From positions 447,606,837-447,670,836 of the forward strand of contig NC_053392.1 of NCBI RefSeq assembly GCF_905171765.1: 64,000 nucleotides of DNA, read 5' to 3'. The notes under the pieces were generated by a model. That model saw only the letters and a list, made by a program, of their open reading frames with translations, was not told the DNA's origin and did not search any database. This DNA is from Bufo bufo (Eukaryota > Chordata > Amphibia > Anura > Bufonidae). Below, piece after piece: positions 1 through 10,340 of the stretch; position 1 is the stretch's first letter, and the number at the start of each line of letters is the position of its first letter. The position numbers and the translations under genes are program-made.

Positions 1-405
1 AGAGGGTGTATCTCACACGGCCTGAACCAGTGTAGGCCTAAATTAAATATTTCTTTGCCCAAAATGGCTGTATTTCAAATGCCTGAATCAAACCCCTGTA
101 TGTAGAGGGTGTATCTCACACGGCCTGAACCAGAGAAGGCCTGAATTAAAGATTTATTTGCACAAAATGGCTGTATTTCAAATGCCTGAATCAAACCCCT
201 GTATGTAGAGGGCATATCTCACAGGGCCTAAACCTGTGTAGGTCTGAATTAAATATTTCTTTGCCCAAAATGGCTGTATTTCAAATGGCTGTATTTTAAA
301 TGCCTGAATCAAACCCCTGTATGTAGAGTGTGTATCTTACACGGCCTGAACCAGTGTAGGCCTGAATTCAATATTGGTGCACTAAATGGCTGTATTTCAA
401 ATGCA
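1..405. repeat. Tandem repeat, 103-bp unit, about four copies
   Basis: The unit begins AGAGGGTGTATCTCAC at 1, 104, 207 and 325. Spacing is 103, 103 and 118 bp; the longer third unit carries a local duplication of a 15-bp piece around GGCTGTATTTCAAAT. The array is cut by the window start and stops near 405, where an unrelated AT-rich repeat begins. Similar arrays occur inside hAT elements elsewhere in the window, so this may be the interior of a hAT element whose end lies at 2794; that link is inference. Confidence 0.85.
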
Positions 406-1691
406 ATAAAAAAAATTGTCTTTTCCAGAAAAAATAAAATAAAAATACACATATTAGGTATCACGGCATCCGTAACGACCGTCTCCATAAATATATCACA
501 TGATAGACCCCGTCTGATGAACACCATTAAAAAAATAAATAAAAATAATGTGTAAAAAAAGCTATTTTGGTCACCTTACATCACAAAAAGTGCAACAGCA
601 AGCAATCAAAAAGGCTTATGACCCCCAAAATAGTACCAATCAAACCGTCACCTTATCCCACAAAAAATGATACCTTATTTAAGACAATCGCCCAAAAAAT
701 AAAAAAGCTATGGCTCCTAGACTATGGAGACACTAAAACATAATTTTTTTGGTTAATAAATGCTATTATTGTGTAAACTTAAATAAATAAGAAAAAGTAT
801 ACATATTAGGTATTTCCACGTCCGTAACGATCTGCTCTATAAAACTGTAACATGACCTAACCCCTCAGATGAACGCTGTAAAAATAAATAAATAAAAACT
901 GTTCCAAAACAGCCAATTTTTTGGTCACCTTGTCCCATAAAGTGTAATAATGAATGATCAAAAAATCCTATGAACCCAAAAATTGTACTAATGAAAACCT
1001 CAACTCTTTCTGCAAAAAACGAGCCCCTGCACAAGACGATCGGCAGAAAAATAAAAAACATATGGCGTTCAGAAAATGGACACACAAAAACATAATTTCT
1101 TTTTCAAAAATGCTTTATTATGTAAAACTGAAACAAACCAATAAAGAAAGTAAACATATTTGATATCATTGCATCCGTAAAAACCTGCTCTATAAAAATA
1201 GCACATGATCTACCCTGTCAGATGAATCTTGTAAAAAAAAAAAAAAAAACGGTGCCAAAACAGCCATTTTTCAGTTACCTTGCCTCACAAAAAACGTAAT
1301 ATAGAGCAATTAAAAATCATATGTACTCCAAAATAGTACCAATAAAACTGGCACCTTATCCCCTAGTTTCCAAAATAGGGTCACTTTTTGGGAGTTTCTA
1401 CTGTATGGGTGCATCAGGGGGGCTTTAAATGGGACATGGCATCTAAAACCAGTCCAGCAAAATCTGCCTTCCAAAAACCATACGGCGCTCCTTTTCTTCT
1501 GCACCCTGCCGTGTGCCCTTACATCAGTTTACGATAGATCATACGAGTGTATTACTGTAGTGCAGCGGCGGCATGAAGCGCACGGCGTCATAGCAACCAA
1601 TGATGCTGTGCGCTCTTGCTCTGAACAGGAATCCAGCCCGGCATACCACGGACCGCTCTCGGCCGCGGAACACGGCCGTGTGCATTCGGCC
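406..1691. repeat. AT-rich dispersed repeat with three ~350-bp degenerate units
   Basis: A motif resembling ACATATTAGGTAT...TCCGTAACGA, followed by a CATGA...GATGAAC block and an A-rich tract, recurs near 448, 800 and 1155. The right part (about 1360-1691) is different and ends in GTGTGCATTCGGCC followed by TAA, which resembles the terminus of foldback MITEs elsewhere in this window that use a 3-bp TAA/TTA target. Short open frames here are not credible genes. Family not identified. Confidence 0.55.
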
Positions 1692-2280
1692 TAATCCAGA
1701 TGTTGTAGATTGGCAAAAAAAAAATTTGGGGTAACAGAATATGAAAGCTGTATATATATTAAACTTGAATTTAACACTTGCAGATCAGGAAAATACTGTT
1801 TTTTGACAAAAAAGTGTGTTTTTCAAACCCAGAAAATGATGGGTGTATTTCTAGCTTAAATTGCACACTGACTAATCCAGATGTTGTAGTGTGCCAAAAA
1901 ATTGTTTTTTTTGGTAACAGAATATGAAAGCTGTATATATTAAACTTGAATTTAACACTTGCAGATCAGGAAAATACTGTTTATTTTTACAAAAAAGTGT
2001 GTTTTTCAAACCCCAGAAAATGATGGGTGTATTTCTAGCTTAAATTGCACTTTGACTAATCCAGACGTTGTAGATTGCCCAAAAAAGTGTTTTTTGGTAA
2101 CAGAATATGAAAGCTGTATATATTAAACTTGAATTTAACACTTGCAGATCAGGAAAATACTGTTTATTTTTACAAAAAAGTGTGTTTTTAAAACCCCAGA
2201 AAATGATGGGTGTATTTCTAGCTTAAATTGCACACTGACTAATCCAGATGTTGTAGATTGCCCAAAAAAATTGTTATTTG
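1692..2280. repeat. Tandem repeat, ~182-bp unit, about 3.2 copies
   Basis: CTAATCCAGA recurs at about 1691, 1872, 2056 and 2239. Each unit carries an AT-rich core with GAATATGAAAGCTGTATAT and a segment ending in GATGGGTGTATTTCTAGC. It lies directly inside the hAT terminus that follows. The overlapping open frames on both strands result from the repeat and are not genes. Confidence 0.8.
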
Positions 2281-2794
2281 CAATGTCCCAAAAGCTCAGA
2301 TGCAGTGCTGGTGCACTAAGCTTGCATAAAATGGCCGCCGCCGCCCACCTAACTAACAGAATTATAAAAGTTTTTTTGTTTTGGTCATTGGGCTTAGGGC
2401 AGGGTAAAACGATTGTGCCCTGCACTCCCACAACTATTTCTAGATAGATCGCTGAGTTAGATTCTTTCCTATTCTCTCCCTGAAATCACAAGTCCAGCAG
2501 CATCCTCTCCCTACACTTGTAACAGCAGAGTGACGTGCAGCGCTACGTGACTCAAGCTTATATAGAGGCTGGGTCACATGCTGCTCTGGCCAATCACAGC
2601 CATGCCATTAGTAGGCATGGCTGTGATGGCTTCTAAGGTCAGACAGTTAACCGCTTGTTGATTGGCTGCTCTACAGCCTTTCAAAAAGCGCCAAGAAAAC
2701 GTTGAACACCGAACCCGAACCCAAACTTTTACTGAATTGTTCGGGTTCGGGTCCGGGGTCCAAAAATCCTAAAGTTCGGTTTCGCTCAACCCTA
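2281..2794 (-). mobile_element. hAT element terminus (right end)
   Basis: This segment repeats, in reverse, the 5' subterminal region of the complete hAT element at 11426-17929. The shared parts are the GGGTCACGTAGCGCTGCACG-like block, the block around GCATGGCTGTGAT, and a terminal stretch of GTTCGGG/CCCGAAC motifs ending CGCTCAACCCTA at 2794. No transposase is present. The repeats to its left may belong to the same element. The other end and target duplication were not found in the window. Confidence 0.7.
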
Positions 2795-3070
2795 TTCATG
2801 ATTACTTCAGAGACTTTACCCCGTGTAAAGAGATGGTACAAATCAGAGACCAACTGTACATCAGTTATTTGCTTGAATCAGTTACAGTATAAAATAGTTA
2901 TGCTGTTGGCATTAACTCACAGTGGATGGAGACACTTATTCTGAATTTTGCTATGGTGTACAGGCCTGAAGGAAGCCATATAAAATGATTTTCCTGCAGA
3001 TCTTTTCTTTTTTCTTTTCAGAAGTTGTGTATTTGTTCTCAATTATACATATGATAATATTACTTGGAGT
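2795..3070. other. Unassigned intron-like sequence upstream of the UNC93A exon
   Basis: No repeat, open frame or RNA gene was recognised. Its position between a hAT end and a MITE, just upstream of the exon at 3446, fits intron sequence of unc93a. Bases 3063-3070 (CTTGGAGT) are the left target-site copy of the next MITE. Confidence 0.4.
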
Positions 3071-3335
3071 TAGGGATGAGCGATTCGCATAAAACTTTGT
3101 TTCAATACTGTACGGAGTGCGAAGTCTTGCGAGATTTTGCGTAATAACTTCATAAATTGATTTCTACTGTAAAAAAAACATTTCCCGAACTCGGGTTCGG
3201 TTACAAGGTACTTCGGCTCATAGGAGCCAATATATTCTAATACTGTACGGAGCGCTTGCTCCCTACAGTACTGAAACAAAGTTTTTTGCGAATCGACTTC
3301 GGATGTTTCATCCGAAGTCGATTCACTCATCCCTA
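3071..3335. mobile_element. hAT-type MITE, 265 bp
   Basis: Inverted ends TAGGGATGAG... and ...CTCATCCCTA bound this element. The flanks CTTGGAGT (3063-3070) and CTTGTAAT (3336-3343) match at 6 of 8 positions, consistent with a worn 8-bp hAT target duplication. The interior contains a palindrome around GACTTCGGATG/CATCCGAAGTC and two copies of TACTGTACGGAG. There is no coding capacity. It lies 110 bp upstream of the exon. Confidence 0.7.
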
Positions 3336-3445
3336 CTTGTAATGCCCTAATATTTTCAGCACAGTAGCAGAGCAGAATTTGTCATTTCGTAAAACTCATA
3401 TAATATAATAACTGCAATATTTACTTTCTCTCTCTTTTTTTTTAG

Positions 3446-3627
3446 AGCAGTCTCAATGCAGATCAAGGTCTTGGTGTTGCTTCACTGAGTATCATCTATG
3501 GAGCTCTAATTATATCTTCAACGTTTGTTCCTCCAATTTTAATTAAGAAAATTGGCTGTAAATGGACAATTGTTGCCTCTATGTGCTGTTATATTACATA
3601 TTCTCTTGGCAACTTCTACCCTAGCTG
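3446..3627 (+). CDS. unc93a: unc93a, one internal exon
   Basis: A pyrimidine tract ending TTTAG precedes 3446, and a GTAAAG donor follows 3627. Between them 182 bp are open in phase 0 and end after two bases of a codon. The product begins SSLNADQGLGVASLSIIYGA, passes through FVPPILIKKIGCK and ends YSLGNFYPS. This matches the vertebrate UNC93A pattern of an SSL...GLG start, a hydrophobic segment, a PP...LGCK-type loop and a second hydrophobic segment ending in GNF. UNC93A is a multi-pass membrane protein of the major facilitator type; its transport role is not firmly known. Two hydrophobic segments are visible (about residues 10-28 and 38-54 of the exon). No start codon is expected because the exon is internal. 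No other exon was recognised, so the neighbouring introns are long or the locus is broken. The match is from recall of the family, not a search. Confidence 0.8.
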
Positions 3628-3689
3628 GTAAAGTATTGTAACTTAAAATTTCTGGAAAAATATTTGTATCAGTTAAGATATGTTGAAAT

Positions 3690-4440
3690 TCTGGTCACCC
3701 ATGAGAAAGAGACCCTTTTACATTTTTACACATTTTGTTATGTTGTGGCATTTTTCCCTATAATTCTGCACTCAATACCCCATAATGACAGTGAAAACAG
3801 AATAAAACAAAATAATAATAAATTAATCTTGCATTGACATAAGTATTCAGATCCTTTACTTAGGACTTGAAGCTTCAGGATTTGAAACACCTTTTGCAGG
3901 GATTACAGCTTCAATTCTGGATATGATGCAACAAGATTTGCAGACCTAAGGCTGGGTTCAGACCCGAGCGTTTTACAGCGTGTTCCTACACGCTGTAAAA
4001 CGCTCAACAGACAAAAACCAATGTTTCCCTATGGGCATGGTTCTCACCTGAGCATTTTACAGCGCGTACGAACGCGCTGTAAAACGCCTTGCACCTCAAG
4101 AAGTACAGGAGCTTCTTTGGGGCGTATTGTCGCGCGTTCCCGCTCATAGACTTCAGCGGGAACGCGCCTAAATGGGAGTTTGCTTGTTTCCGCCCATTAA
4201 AAACGCCCGATACAAACGCCCGATAAAAACGCCTGAAAAAAGCGCATATCGAATACGCTCAGGTCTAAACCAAGCCTAAATTTGGGGATTGTCTGCCATT
4301 CTTCTCTACAGATTCTCTCAAACTCATCAGGTTAGATGGGGACCATCAATAGCTATTTTCAGGTCTCTCCTTAAGATGTTTAATTGGGATTGTCAGGGTT
4401 CTGGCTGGCCCCATCAAGGTCATTCACAGAGTTGTCCTTT
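3690..4440. mobile_element. Decayed Tc1-like remnant, split by a MITE
   Basis: Motifs such as CACATTTTGTTATGTTGTGG, CATTGACATAAGTATTCAGA and TATTTTCAGGTCTCTCCTTA are those of a widespread vertebrate Tc1-like repeat. No open transposase frame remains. The sequence is continuous on both sides of the MITE at 3950-4276. The right side ends near 4440, where a GC-rich foldback begins. Confidence 0.6.
3950..4276. mobile_element. Foldback MITE with TAA duplication, 327 bp
   Basis: Inverted ends GGCTGGGTTCAGACC and GGTCTAAACCAAGCC are flanked by TAA at 3947-3949 and 4277-4279. Inside are perfect short hairpins such as TTTTACAGCG...CGCTGTAAAA. A 3-bp TAA/TTA target is typical of the PIF/Harbinger superfamily, so this is probably a non-autonomous member. 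No coding capacity. Confidence 0.8.
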
Positions 4441-4441
4441 A

Positions 4442-4604
4442 GCCGCTCCGTTCGCCCGGTATAGGCTCCAGTGTCTGCAGCTCCCTCTGTTGTACTGGGC
4501 GGAGTTTTTGTATTAGGGTTGTCCCTTGCTGTAGCGCTGGCCAATCGTAGCGCACAGCTCATAGCCTGGGAGCCTATACCGGGCGAACGGAGCGGCGCCC
4601 AGAC
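4442..4604. mobile_element. GC-rich foldback MITE
   Basis: The arm GCCGCTCCGTTCGCCCGGTA (about 4442-4468) is repeated as its reverse complement at about 4577-4604. A GTGAAAGGTCCTCTTTAA end lies near 4679-4696, so the full MITE may extend that far. No protein. The exact outer ends and target duplication are uncertain. Confidence 0.65.
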
Positions 4605-4749
4605 ATACTAGTAAGTGCAGGGCGACCCCTGGGCGCCGCTCTGCCCACTGATATAGTTCGTTTTTAGTTTTTAAACTAGTGAAAGGTCCTCTTTAAGCTG
4701 CTTGTACAGGCACTATATTATCTGCAAAATAGATCTTCAACGAGTTGGA

Positions 4750-5245
4750 ATGTCCTGAATCAAGCAGTGTAATGGCAGACAATTCTGTAGCAATCTCCTG
4801 GACATGGCCAACACACTCTGCAAGCAAGAGTGCTTTTCAAAAAGTGCTGCACAACTAGATTTATCATGTGCGCCATGCAGGGAGCATGTGTTATTTTCCC
4901 CAAATGTAGCAAGGCCACAATATTCTTGCCATTGATGCTGACCATCTTGCCCAGTTGGAGTTGGCAGGGAGACAGCCAGCGGGAAGTTTCCTGCTTAATG
5001 CACTTTAGCAAGTGATCAGTTACTGCATGTGGCTACTGTCGCCCAGGCCAATCAGCTCTAACATCACATGGCAACACTTCACTTTGCACGTATGATAGGA
5101 GGGATTGCTGCTCGTGTACATTCTGTTATCAATGGCTGATGAAGAAGCAGAGTAAGACGAGGAGGAGTCTGTGTGGAAACACTGTATTGCATGTGAAAGC
5201 AATTTGACTGCCACAAAGGAGAACAAGTGAAGGAGGAAACTCTTT
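4750..5245 (-). pseudogene. hAT transposase fragment (broken)
   Basis: The minus-strand reading between 5011 and 4760 contains PCMAHMINLVVQHF after a GLVVCDNG-like region (KMVSINGKNIV). This is the conserved segment following the second catalytic Asp of BED-type hAT transposases; the complete family member in this window has PCLAHVLNLVVQKF at the matching place. Here the VCDN aspartate is lost (SING), and the frame closes soon after. Further upstream on the minus strand (5245-5020) the coding signal is scrambled by stops. A dead fragment with no terminal repeats. Confidence 0.7.
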
Positions 5246-5299
5246 TTGCTCTAGGTGGCAGCCACTTCTATGTTCCCACAGTAACTGGTAATGCTGATT

Positions 5300-5466
5300 C
5301 ATGTGGTCTAACCCCTTAAGTACTAGGCCCATTCTTTGTTTTGAATTTTTTCCTCCCCATGTTCTACTGGCCATAACCTTTTTAATTTTCCGTTCATATA
5401 GCCATATGATGGCTTATTTTTTGTTAGATAAGTTGGATTTTTAAGGGCACCATTTAATATACCATA
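5300..5466. repeat. Dispersed AT-rich repeat, left half (split by a Tc1)
   Basis: CCCCTTAAGTACTAGG...GCCATAACCTTTTTAATTTTCCG resembles the sequence that resumes at 6411-6745 (GACAGCCATAACTTTTTTATATTTCC). The Tc1 element 5469-6406 sits at a TA dinucleotide between the halves. Superfamily not established. Confidence 0.5.
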
Positions 5467-5468
5467 TA

Positions 5469-6406
5469 CAGTACAGACCAAAAGTTTGGACACACCTTCT
5501 CATTCAAAGAGTTTTCTTTATTTTCATGACTATGAAAATTGTAGATTCACACTGAAGGCATTAAAACTATGAATTAACACATGTGGAATTATATACATAA
5601 CAAACAACTGTGAAACAACTGAAAATATGTCATATTCTAGGTTCTTCAAAGTAGCCACCTTTTGCTTTGATTACTGCTTTTCACACTCTTGGCATTCTCT
5701 TGATGAGCTTCAAGAGGTAGTCCCCTGAAATGGTTTTCACTTCACAGGTGTGCCCTGTCAGGTTTAATAAGTGGGATTTCTTGCCTTATAAATGGGGTTG
5801 GGACCATCAGTTTTGTTGAGGAGAAGTCAGGTGGATACACAGCTGATAGTCCTACTGAATAGACTGTTAGATTTTGTATTATGGCAAGAAAAAAGCAGCT
5901 AAATAAAGAAAAACGAGTGGCCATCATTACTTTAAGAAATGAAGGTCAGTCAGTCAGCCGAAAAATTGGGAAAACTTTGAAAGTAAGGGCTATTTGACCA
6001 TGAAGGAGAGTGATGGGTGCTGCGCCAGATGACCTGGCCTCCACAGTCACCGGACCTGAACCCAATCGAGATGGTTTGGGGTGAGCTGGACCGCAGAGTG
6101 AAGGCAAAAGGGCCAACAAGTGCTAAGCATCTCTGGGAACTCCTTCAAGACTGTTGGAAGACCATTTCAGGTGACTACCTCTTGAAGCTCATCAAGAGAA
6201 TGCCAAGAGTGTGCAAAGCAGTAATCAAAGCAAAAGGTGGCTACTTTGAAGAACCTAGACTATGACATATTTTCAGTTGTTTCACACTTGTTTGTTATGT
6301 ATATAATTCCACATGTGTTAATTCATAGTTTTGATGCCTTCATAGTCATGAAAATAAAGAAAACTCTTTGAATGAGAAGGTGTGTCCAAACTTTTGGTCT
6401 GTGCTG
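5469..6406 (+). mobile_element. Tc1/mariner element, internally deleted
   Basis: The ends CAGTACAGACCAAAAGTTTGG and its reverse complement CCAAACTTTTGGTCTGTGCTG bound a 938-bp element inserted after TA (5467-5468); the right-hand TA has mutated. The terminal inverted repeats are long, over 200 bp, running past CATGTGTTAATTCATAG. Only the two ends of the transposase gene remain, so it cannot encode its own mobility. Confidence 0.85.
5881..6265 (+). pseudogene. Tc1 transposase, N- and C-terminal ends only
   Basis: ATG at 5881 opens MARKKQLNKEKRVAIITLRN, the start of a helix-turn-helix DNA-binding domain, and closes after 38 codons. Following a deletion of most of the gene, the frame from 6017 to 6265 carries [20 protein letters not shown], the C-terminal catalytic block that supplies the third acidic residue (E in NPIE), and runs to LIKRMPRVCKAVI and the stop. 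The first two catalytic aspartates are missing. A full Tc1 transposase is about 340 residues; fewer than 130 remain. It may still bind DNA in principle, but no intact protein can be read. Confidence 0.85.
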
Positions 6407-6410
6407 TGTG

Positions 6411-6745
6411 TTATTAAAGAATGGGGGAAAAAATCTTTGTGGGGTTAAATTGAAAAAAGAAAACACAATTCCGCCATTTTTTTTTCGGGTTTTGAAATAA
6501 CGGCGTTCACTGTGTGATAAAAATGACATGACATCCTAATTCTGCAGGCGCAATACAAATACAGCGATATCAATTTTGTACCGTTTTTTTACTACTTAAA
6601 AAATAATAATAAAATGAAAAAAAATCTAAATTTTCTTTGCATCTCATTTTTCAGACAGCCATAACTTTTTTATATTTCCATCCGCAGAGCTGTATAAGGG
6701 CTTATTTTTTGCAGGATGAACTGTAGTTTTTATTGGTACCATTTA
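6411..6745. repeat. Dispersed AT-rich repeat, right half
   Basis: Continuation of the repeat interrupted at 5466, with GCAATACAAATACAGCGATA and GGGCTTATTTTTTGCAGGAT. No credible gene. Related sequence appears near 45690-46360. Confidence 0.45.
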
Positions 6746-6756
6746 TGTGGTACTCA

Positions 6757-7285
6757 TTAGTGTTGATTGAGCACCAAAGTGCTCGGTTACTCGAGTAGAA
6801 CACCTCGGGATGCTCGGGTGCTCTACCAAGCACCTGAGCACAATGGAAGTCAATAGGAGAAACCGAGCATTAAACCAGGCACGCCCTGCTCTGAAGAGGG
6901 GAGGGTGTCTGGTTCACATGAAAAGGTCAGAAATTAATGGAAACACCACTGAACTGGTTCGGGAACAGCATGGTTCGCTGCTAGGAACGATGTTGTCCGA
7001 GTAGTACGCCAATTTTACAGACTGACAATAATACGCACAAAAGATAAAATCGATTTTAGAGGAAAAATTGTTAGGAAACATTCTTTCCTGTATATTTACT
7101 TGTATATAAAGTGCAAGTGTTGCCAAAAATTACAAGGAAGAGTCACTCCGATACAACCTGTATATCACATAAAGGAGGGCATCATTCACATTGTGGTACA
7201 ATAGTTCAGGTAGTGGGACTCTGACACTCATAAAGCCTATGCAGTAAGTGAAAGGGCTGCCAAAAATTACAAGGAACCTCTCAAC
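6757..7285 (+). mobile_element. hAT-like terminus (copy 1)
   Basis: Starts GTGTTGATTGAGCACCAAAG, a terminus also found reversed at 29066-29203. The following block (GAAGAGGGGAGGGTGTC, then AATGGAAACACCACTGAA, then GAGGAAAAATTGTTAGGAAA) is the same as the reverse of 27600-27990. The two are therefore copies of one family in opposite orientation, not two ends of one element, because both include the same subterminal sequence. No transposase here. Confidence 0.7.
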
Positions 7286-7640
7286 CCTCAAAAACATTAG
7301 GAGCAAGGGCCTGCTGGTGACCCTCTATAACATTAGGGGCGAGGGCCTGCTACTGATCTGACCATCTAAAACATTAGGGGGGAGGGCCTGATGCTGATCT
7401 GACCATCTAAAATATTAGGGGTGAGGGCCTGCTGCTGAGCTGACCATCGAAAAAATTATGGGCGAGGGCCTGCTGCTGAGTTGACCATCTAAAACATTAG
7501 GGTTGAAGGTCTGCTGCTGGGCTGACTCTCTAAAACATTAGGGGCGAGTTCCTACTGCTGAGCTGACCATCGAAAAAATTATGGTTGAGGGCCTGCTGCT
7601 GAGATCACCCTCTAAAACATTAGGAGCGAGGGCAGCCTAA
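7285..7640. repeat. Minisatellite, ~41-bp unit, 8-9 copies
   Basis: AAAACATTAGGGGCGAGGGC-like units followed by CTGCTGCTGA(T/G)CTGACCATCT repeat with small changes. The same unit occurs reversed at about 27400-27545 in the second copy of this hAT-like family, so it is a built-in internal array. Confidence 0.8.
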
Positions 7641-8010
7641 CAAGCATGTTAATATGATGGAGGAGGAGGACGAGAAAAGGAAGATTGAACCAAATGCCCT
7701 TTTTTCTCTGGGCATCAGAAATTGCAGTAGGCCACAATGCTGTGTCATCATCATGTTAAAACAACAGTAATGTCTACATTTTTCGGTGGTAAAATAATAC
7801 TCATGGAAGCAGCAGAATTAGTGCTTTCTGCAGCAGTTTCAGTGGTGACTGGTTCACTTCCACATTGCATCTGTGCTTCCACAGAAGAGACTGTGTCCTT
7901 GGATCCGTGACCTTCAGCTTCTTCTCCCATTTCTGTGGCTGGTGGTAAGGGAGTTCCATCAATGCATGTTGAAGCTTCAACTTGCTGTGATTCTCGATGT
8001 GGTTGAAAGA
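7641..8010 (-). other. Unassigned, weak minus-strand coding-like stretch
   Basis: Between about 7980 and 7745 the minus strand is open for roughly 75 codons and reads an acidic, Ser/Thr-rich sequence (…TEMGEEAEGHGSKDTVSSVE…). There is no recognised domain, start or splice site. It could be a remnant of a transposase N-terminal region or chance. No other feature seen. Confidence 0.25.
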
Positions 8011-8014
8011 ATTA

Positions 8015-8598
8015 TGTTAGTTTTGGATAGGTCTCCAACTTCCTGGTGGCCACCCGACGGCTTAGGGAGGGTGGGCAGGGACTGGTGCCCCCCACCCCCT
8101 TGTTTTCCTACCCCTTTTAATATATACTTCCTCTGATGCCCGTTCCGGTGGGGCATGCAGGGGTTAATGTAGGGATCCGGTTAGGAGAGTGGGCGGTCAG
8201 CCAGGAGGGCATATATGCCTCTGTCCCGCCTTCCCTCTTCCTCTTTGAGCGGAAGCGCTTTGTCCCTCCCTCCCTCCCCCATCGGGGGAATGGTTATATA
8301 GGCAAAGTGCCTCCTTGGAATGTTTAAAGTCACAGCTGGCGGCTAGTTATTGCAGCGTAAAGGTGTTGGAGGAAAATGGGCGTATCCGCCCGCTGGGAGA
8401 CCAGCGGCTGGCGGAGAGCACGGTTCTAGGTTATGGTTTTGCCGTTTGAATAAAGCTGTGGCCGATTACCACCCAACAAAATAAAAGGTTAAAAGTGGAA
8501 CGGTGTCAGTGTCGTTATTAAAGGGGTTAGTTGGGGTTGGTATGTTGGGGCTAGAGGAAGGTTCGGTGTTCCCCTTCCCATTCCTTATGGTGCCAACA
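8015..8598 (+). mobile_element. Possible solo LTR
   Basis: A segment starting TGTTAG and ending CCAACA contains a TATA-like GGTTATATAGGCAAAG near 8290 and AATAAAGCTGTGG near 8449, spaced as in an LTR promoter and polyadenylation signal. It is GC-rich compared with its flanks. No matching target duplication is visible at the proposed ends and no second copy is in the window, so the call is tentative. Confidence 0.35.
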
Positions 8599-8688
8599 GT
8601 CTTGTTTTTTCTTCAGCTTTTTTCCTTTTCTGAGAATCACTGAGATAGGATCACTTCATCTAGGCCCAGTAATCTTACAATATACTTT

Positions 8689-8691
8689 AAA

Positions 8692-8731
<40 letters not shown>
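8689..8731. repeat. A-run followed by a (TA)n microsatellite
   Basis: A poly-A stretch runs into about 15 TA dinucleotides. The surrounding 8600-9070 holds no gene that can be recognised. Confidence 0.9.
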
Positions 8732-8734
<3 letters not shown>

Positions 8735-9072
8735 TGTACAAGTCTATTTTTATATATAAGTATTAAAGTGAATTTAATAATACAGAATTTCAGTTTACCC
8801 TATATCACTCCAAGAGTACAGGAGGGAGACACCAGCTCCTCCTTCCTACCTCACTAGGAGTGTCACATCAGTGATATCGATAAAACCATAAAACAGTACT
8901 GTCATCAATAAAAACAATAATAGGTTTATTCGTGGCTGGCCCACACATCTGGTTCATCAATCAGTCTGGAGAATTAATTTCTGAACGTTCATACAGAAGA
9001 AACTGTATATTGTGTGGCACAGTGTATGCTATATGTGTATAACATAACTATATTTCACATGAAAACTTACAA

Positions 9073-9153
9073 TTACTTGGCTTGGCCCTTGGGGATCTTG
9101 GACACCACTTCAACACTTTGGCCGGGGGCTCGGTGGAGCTGATGTGTTTTATC
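9073..9153 (-). CDS. Candidate 3' terminal coding exon, unknown protein
   Basis: Read on the minus strand, a CTTTCTTTTTAG acceptor precedes an open segment of 26 codons ending in TAA: it begins DKTHQLHRAPG and ends KIPKGQAK. The codon pattern and pyrimidine tract look like a last exon, but no partner exon was found and the peptide is not recognised. It could belong to a repeat family or be chance. Function unknown. Confidence 0.25.
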   Translation of the reverse strand, partial: DKTHQLHRAPGQSVEVVSKIPKGQAK

Positions 9154-9239
9154 CTAAAAAGAAAGATGACATAATAAGGATTTGGAAAAGGGGCAGAGGG
9201 ATAGCAGAGCAGAGAGAGGCTGGTGCTGCTACTAGGGGG

Positions 9240-9935
9240 TCATACCATGAGGGAGTAATAAAGCCCACCATAATGCCCCCCCAGTAGTAATAATTCTCCT
9301 TATATTAGACAGTGCAGAAAATACCCCCTTGTAATGCCCTCAGTTGAGCTAATGTTCCCATAGTGCCACCATAATGTACCAGTATAAAATACCCCCATAT
9401 AGTACCCCCAGTAAATGCCCCATAGTGCTCCTCTCCCCCCTTCCTCCTAGTGCCCCCATAATGTACCAGTATAAAATGCCCCTATATAGTGCCCCAGTAG
9501 ATGCCCTCAGTGTCCCCCATATTTTGCAAGCATAAAATACCCCTTCTTAGTGCTCCCGTAGATGACCCCATAGTATTCCTCTCCCCCCTTCCCCAAAGTA
9601 GCCCCCATAATGTGCCCCAGTATAAAATGCCACTGTACAGAGCACTCTATATAACATACCCCTTCTTTGTAGCCTCAGTAGAGGCCCCTATAGTGCCCAC
9701 CAATAATGTTCCGGTAAGAAGTGCCCCTATAGTGCCACCTAATAATGTGCCAGTAAAAAGTGCCCCCAATAATGTGCCAGTAATAAGTGCCCCCATAGAT
9801 GCCCCCCAATAATGTGCCAGTAAAATGTGCCACCATAGATGCCCCTCAATCATGTGCCAGTAAAAAGTGCCCCCATAGTGCAACCTAATAATGTACCAGT
9901 AAAAAGTGCCCCCAATGATGCCCCACGGCCTCAAT
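9240..9935. repeat. Irregular minisatellite (GCCCCCATAGTG…CCAGTA units)
   Basis: Units of roughly 25-60 bp built from GCCCCCATAGTG, AATGTGCCAGTAAAAAGTG and CCCCAGTAGATGCC repeat with drift. The long open frames on both strands (rich in Pro, Val and Ala on +, Trp, Gly and Thr on -) come from the repeat and are not genes. Confidence 0.8.
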
Positions 9936-10340
9936 GTCACATTTCTCCCCCTCCATGTCACATTTCTCCCCCTCCATGTCACATTTTACCCCCTCAATGT
10001 CATTTCCCCCCCTCCAGCTCCATCCATGTCACATTTCTCCCCCTCCATGTCACGTCATCACCCCCTTTGCGTCACATTATTCCCCCCCTCCATGGCAGCA
10101 CACTCCTCATTCTCCATCCCCCCAAATGGCACATTTCTCCCCCTCCATAGGCCAGTGGCAGCAGCATATCTCTCCTCCCCCCCCAGCCCCCCACTCCTAT
10201 GGCACATTTCCCCAGCACATGCACATCTCTCATTCTAACCACTCCCCCCTCCCCAATAGCACATTTCTCCAGCACATGCACATCTCTCATTCTAAACCCC
10301 TCCCCCCCAATAGCACATTTCTCCAGGCTAGCACATCTCT
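9936..10340. repeat. Pyrimidine-rich minisatellite (CCATGTCACATTTCTCCCC)
   Basis: Short units of about 20-25 bp, then longer ones around AGCACATGCACATCTCTCATTC. The 206-codon open frame covering this region is a low-complexity product (His, Ser, Pro) and is not a gene. Confidence 0.8.

Noticed and set aside
7873..8327. Short plus-strand frames near the possible LTR
   Set aside because: No recognisable domain and they cross the LTR-like boundary.
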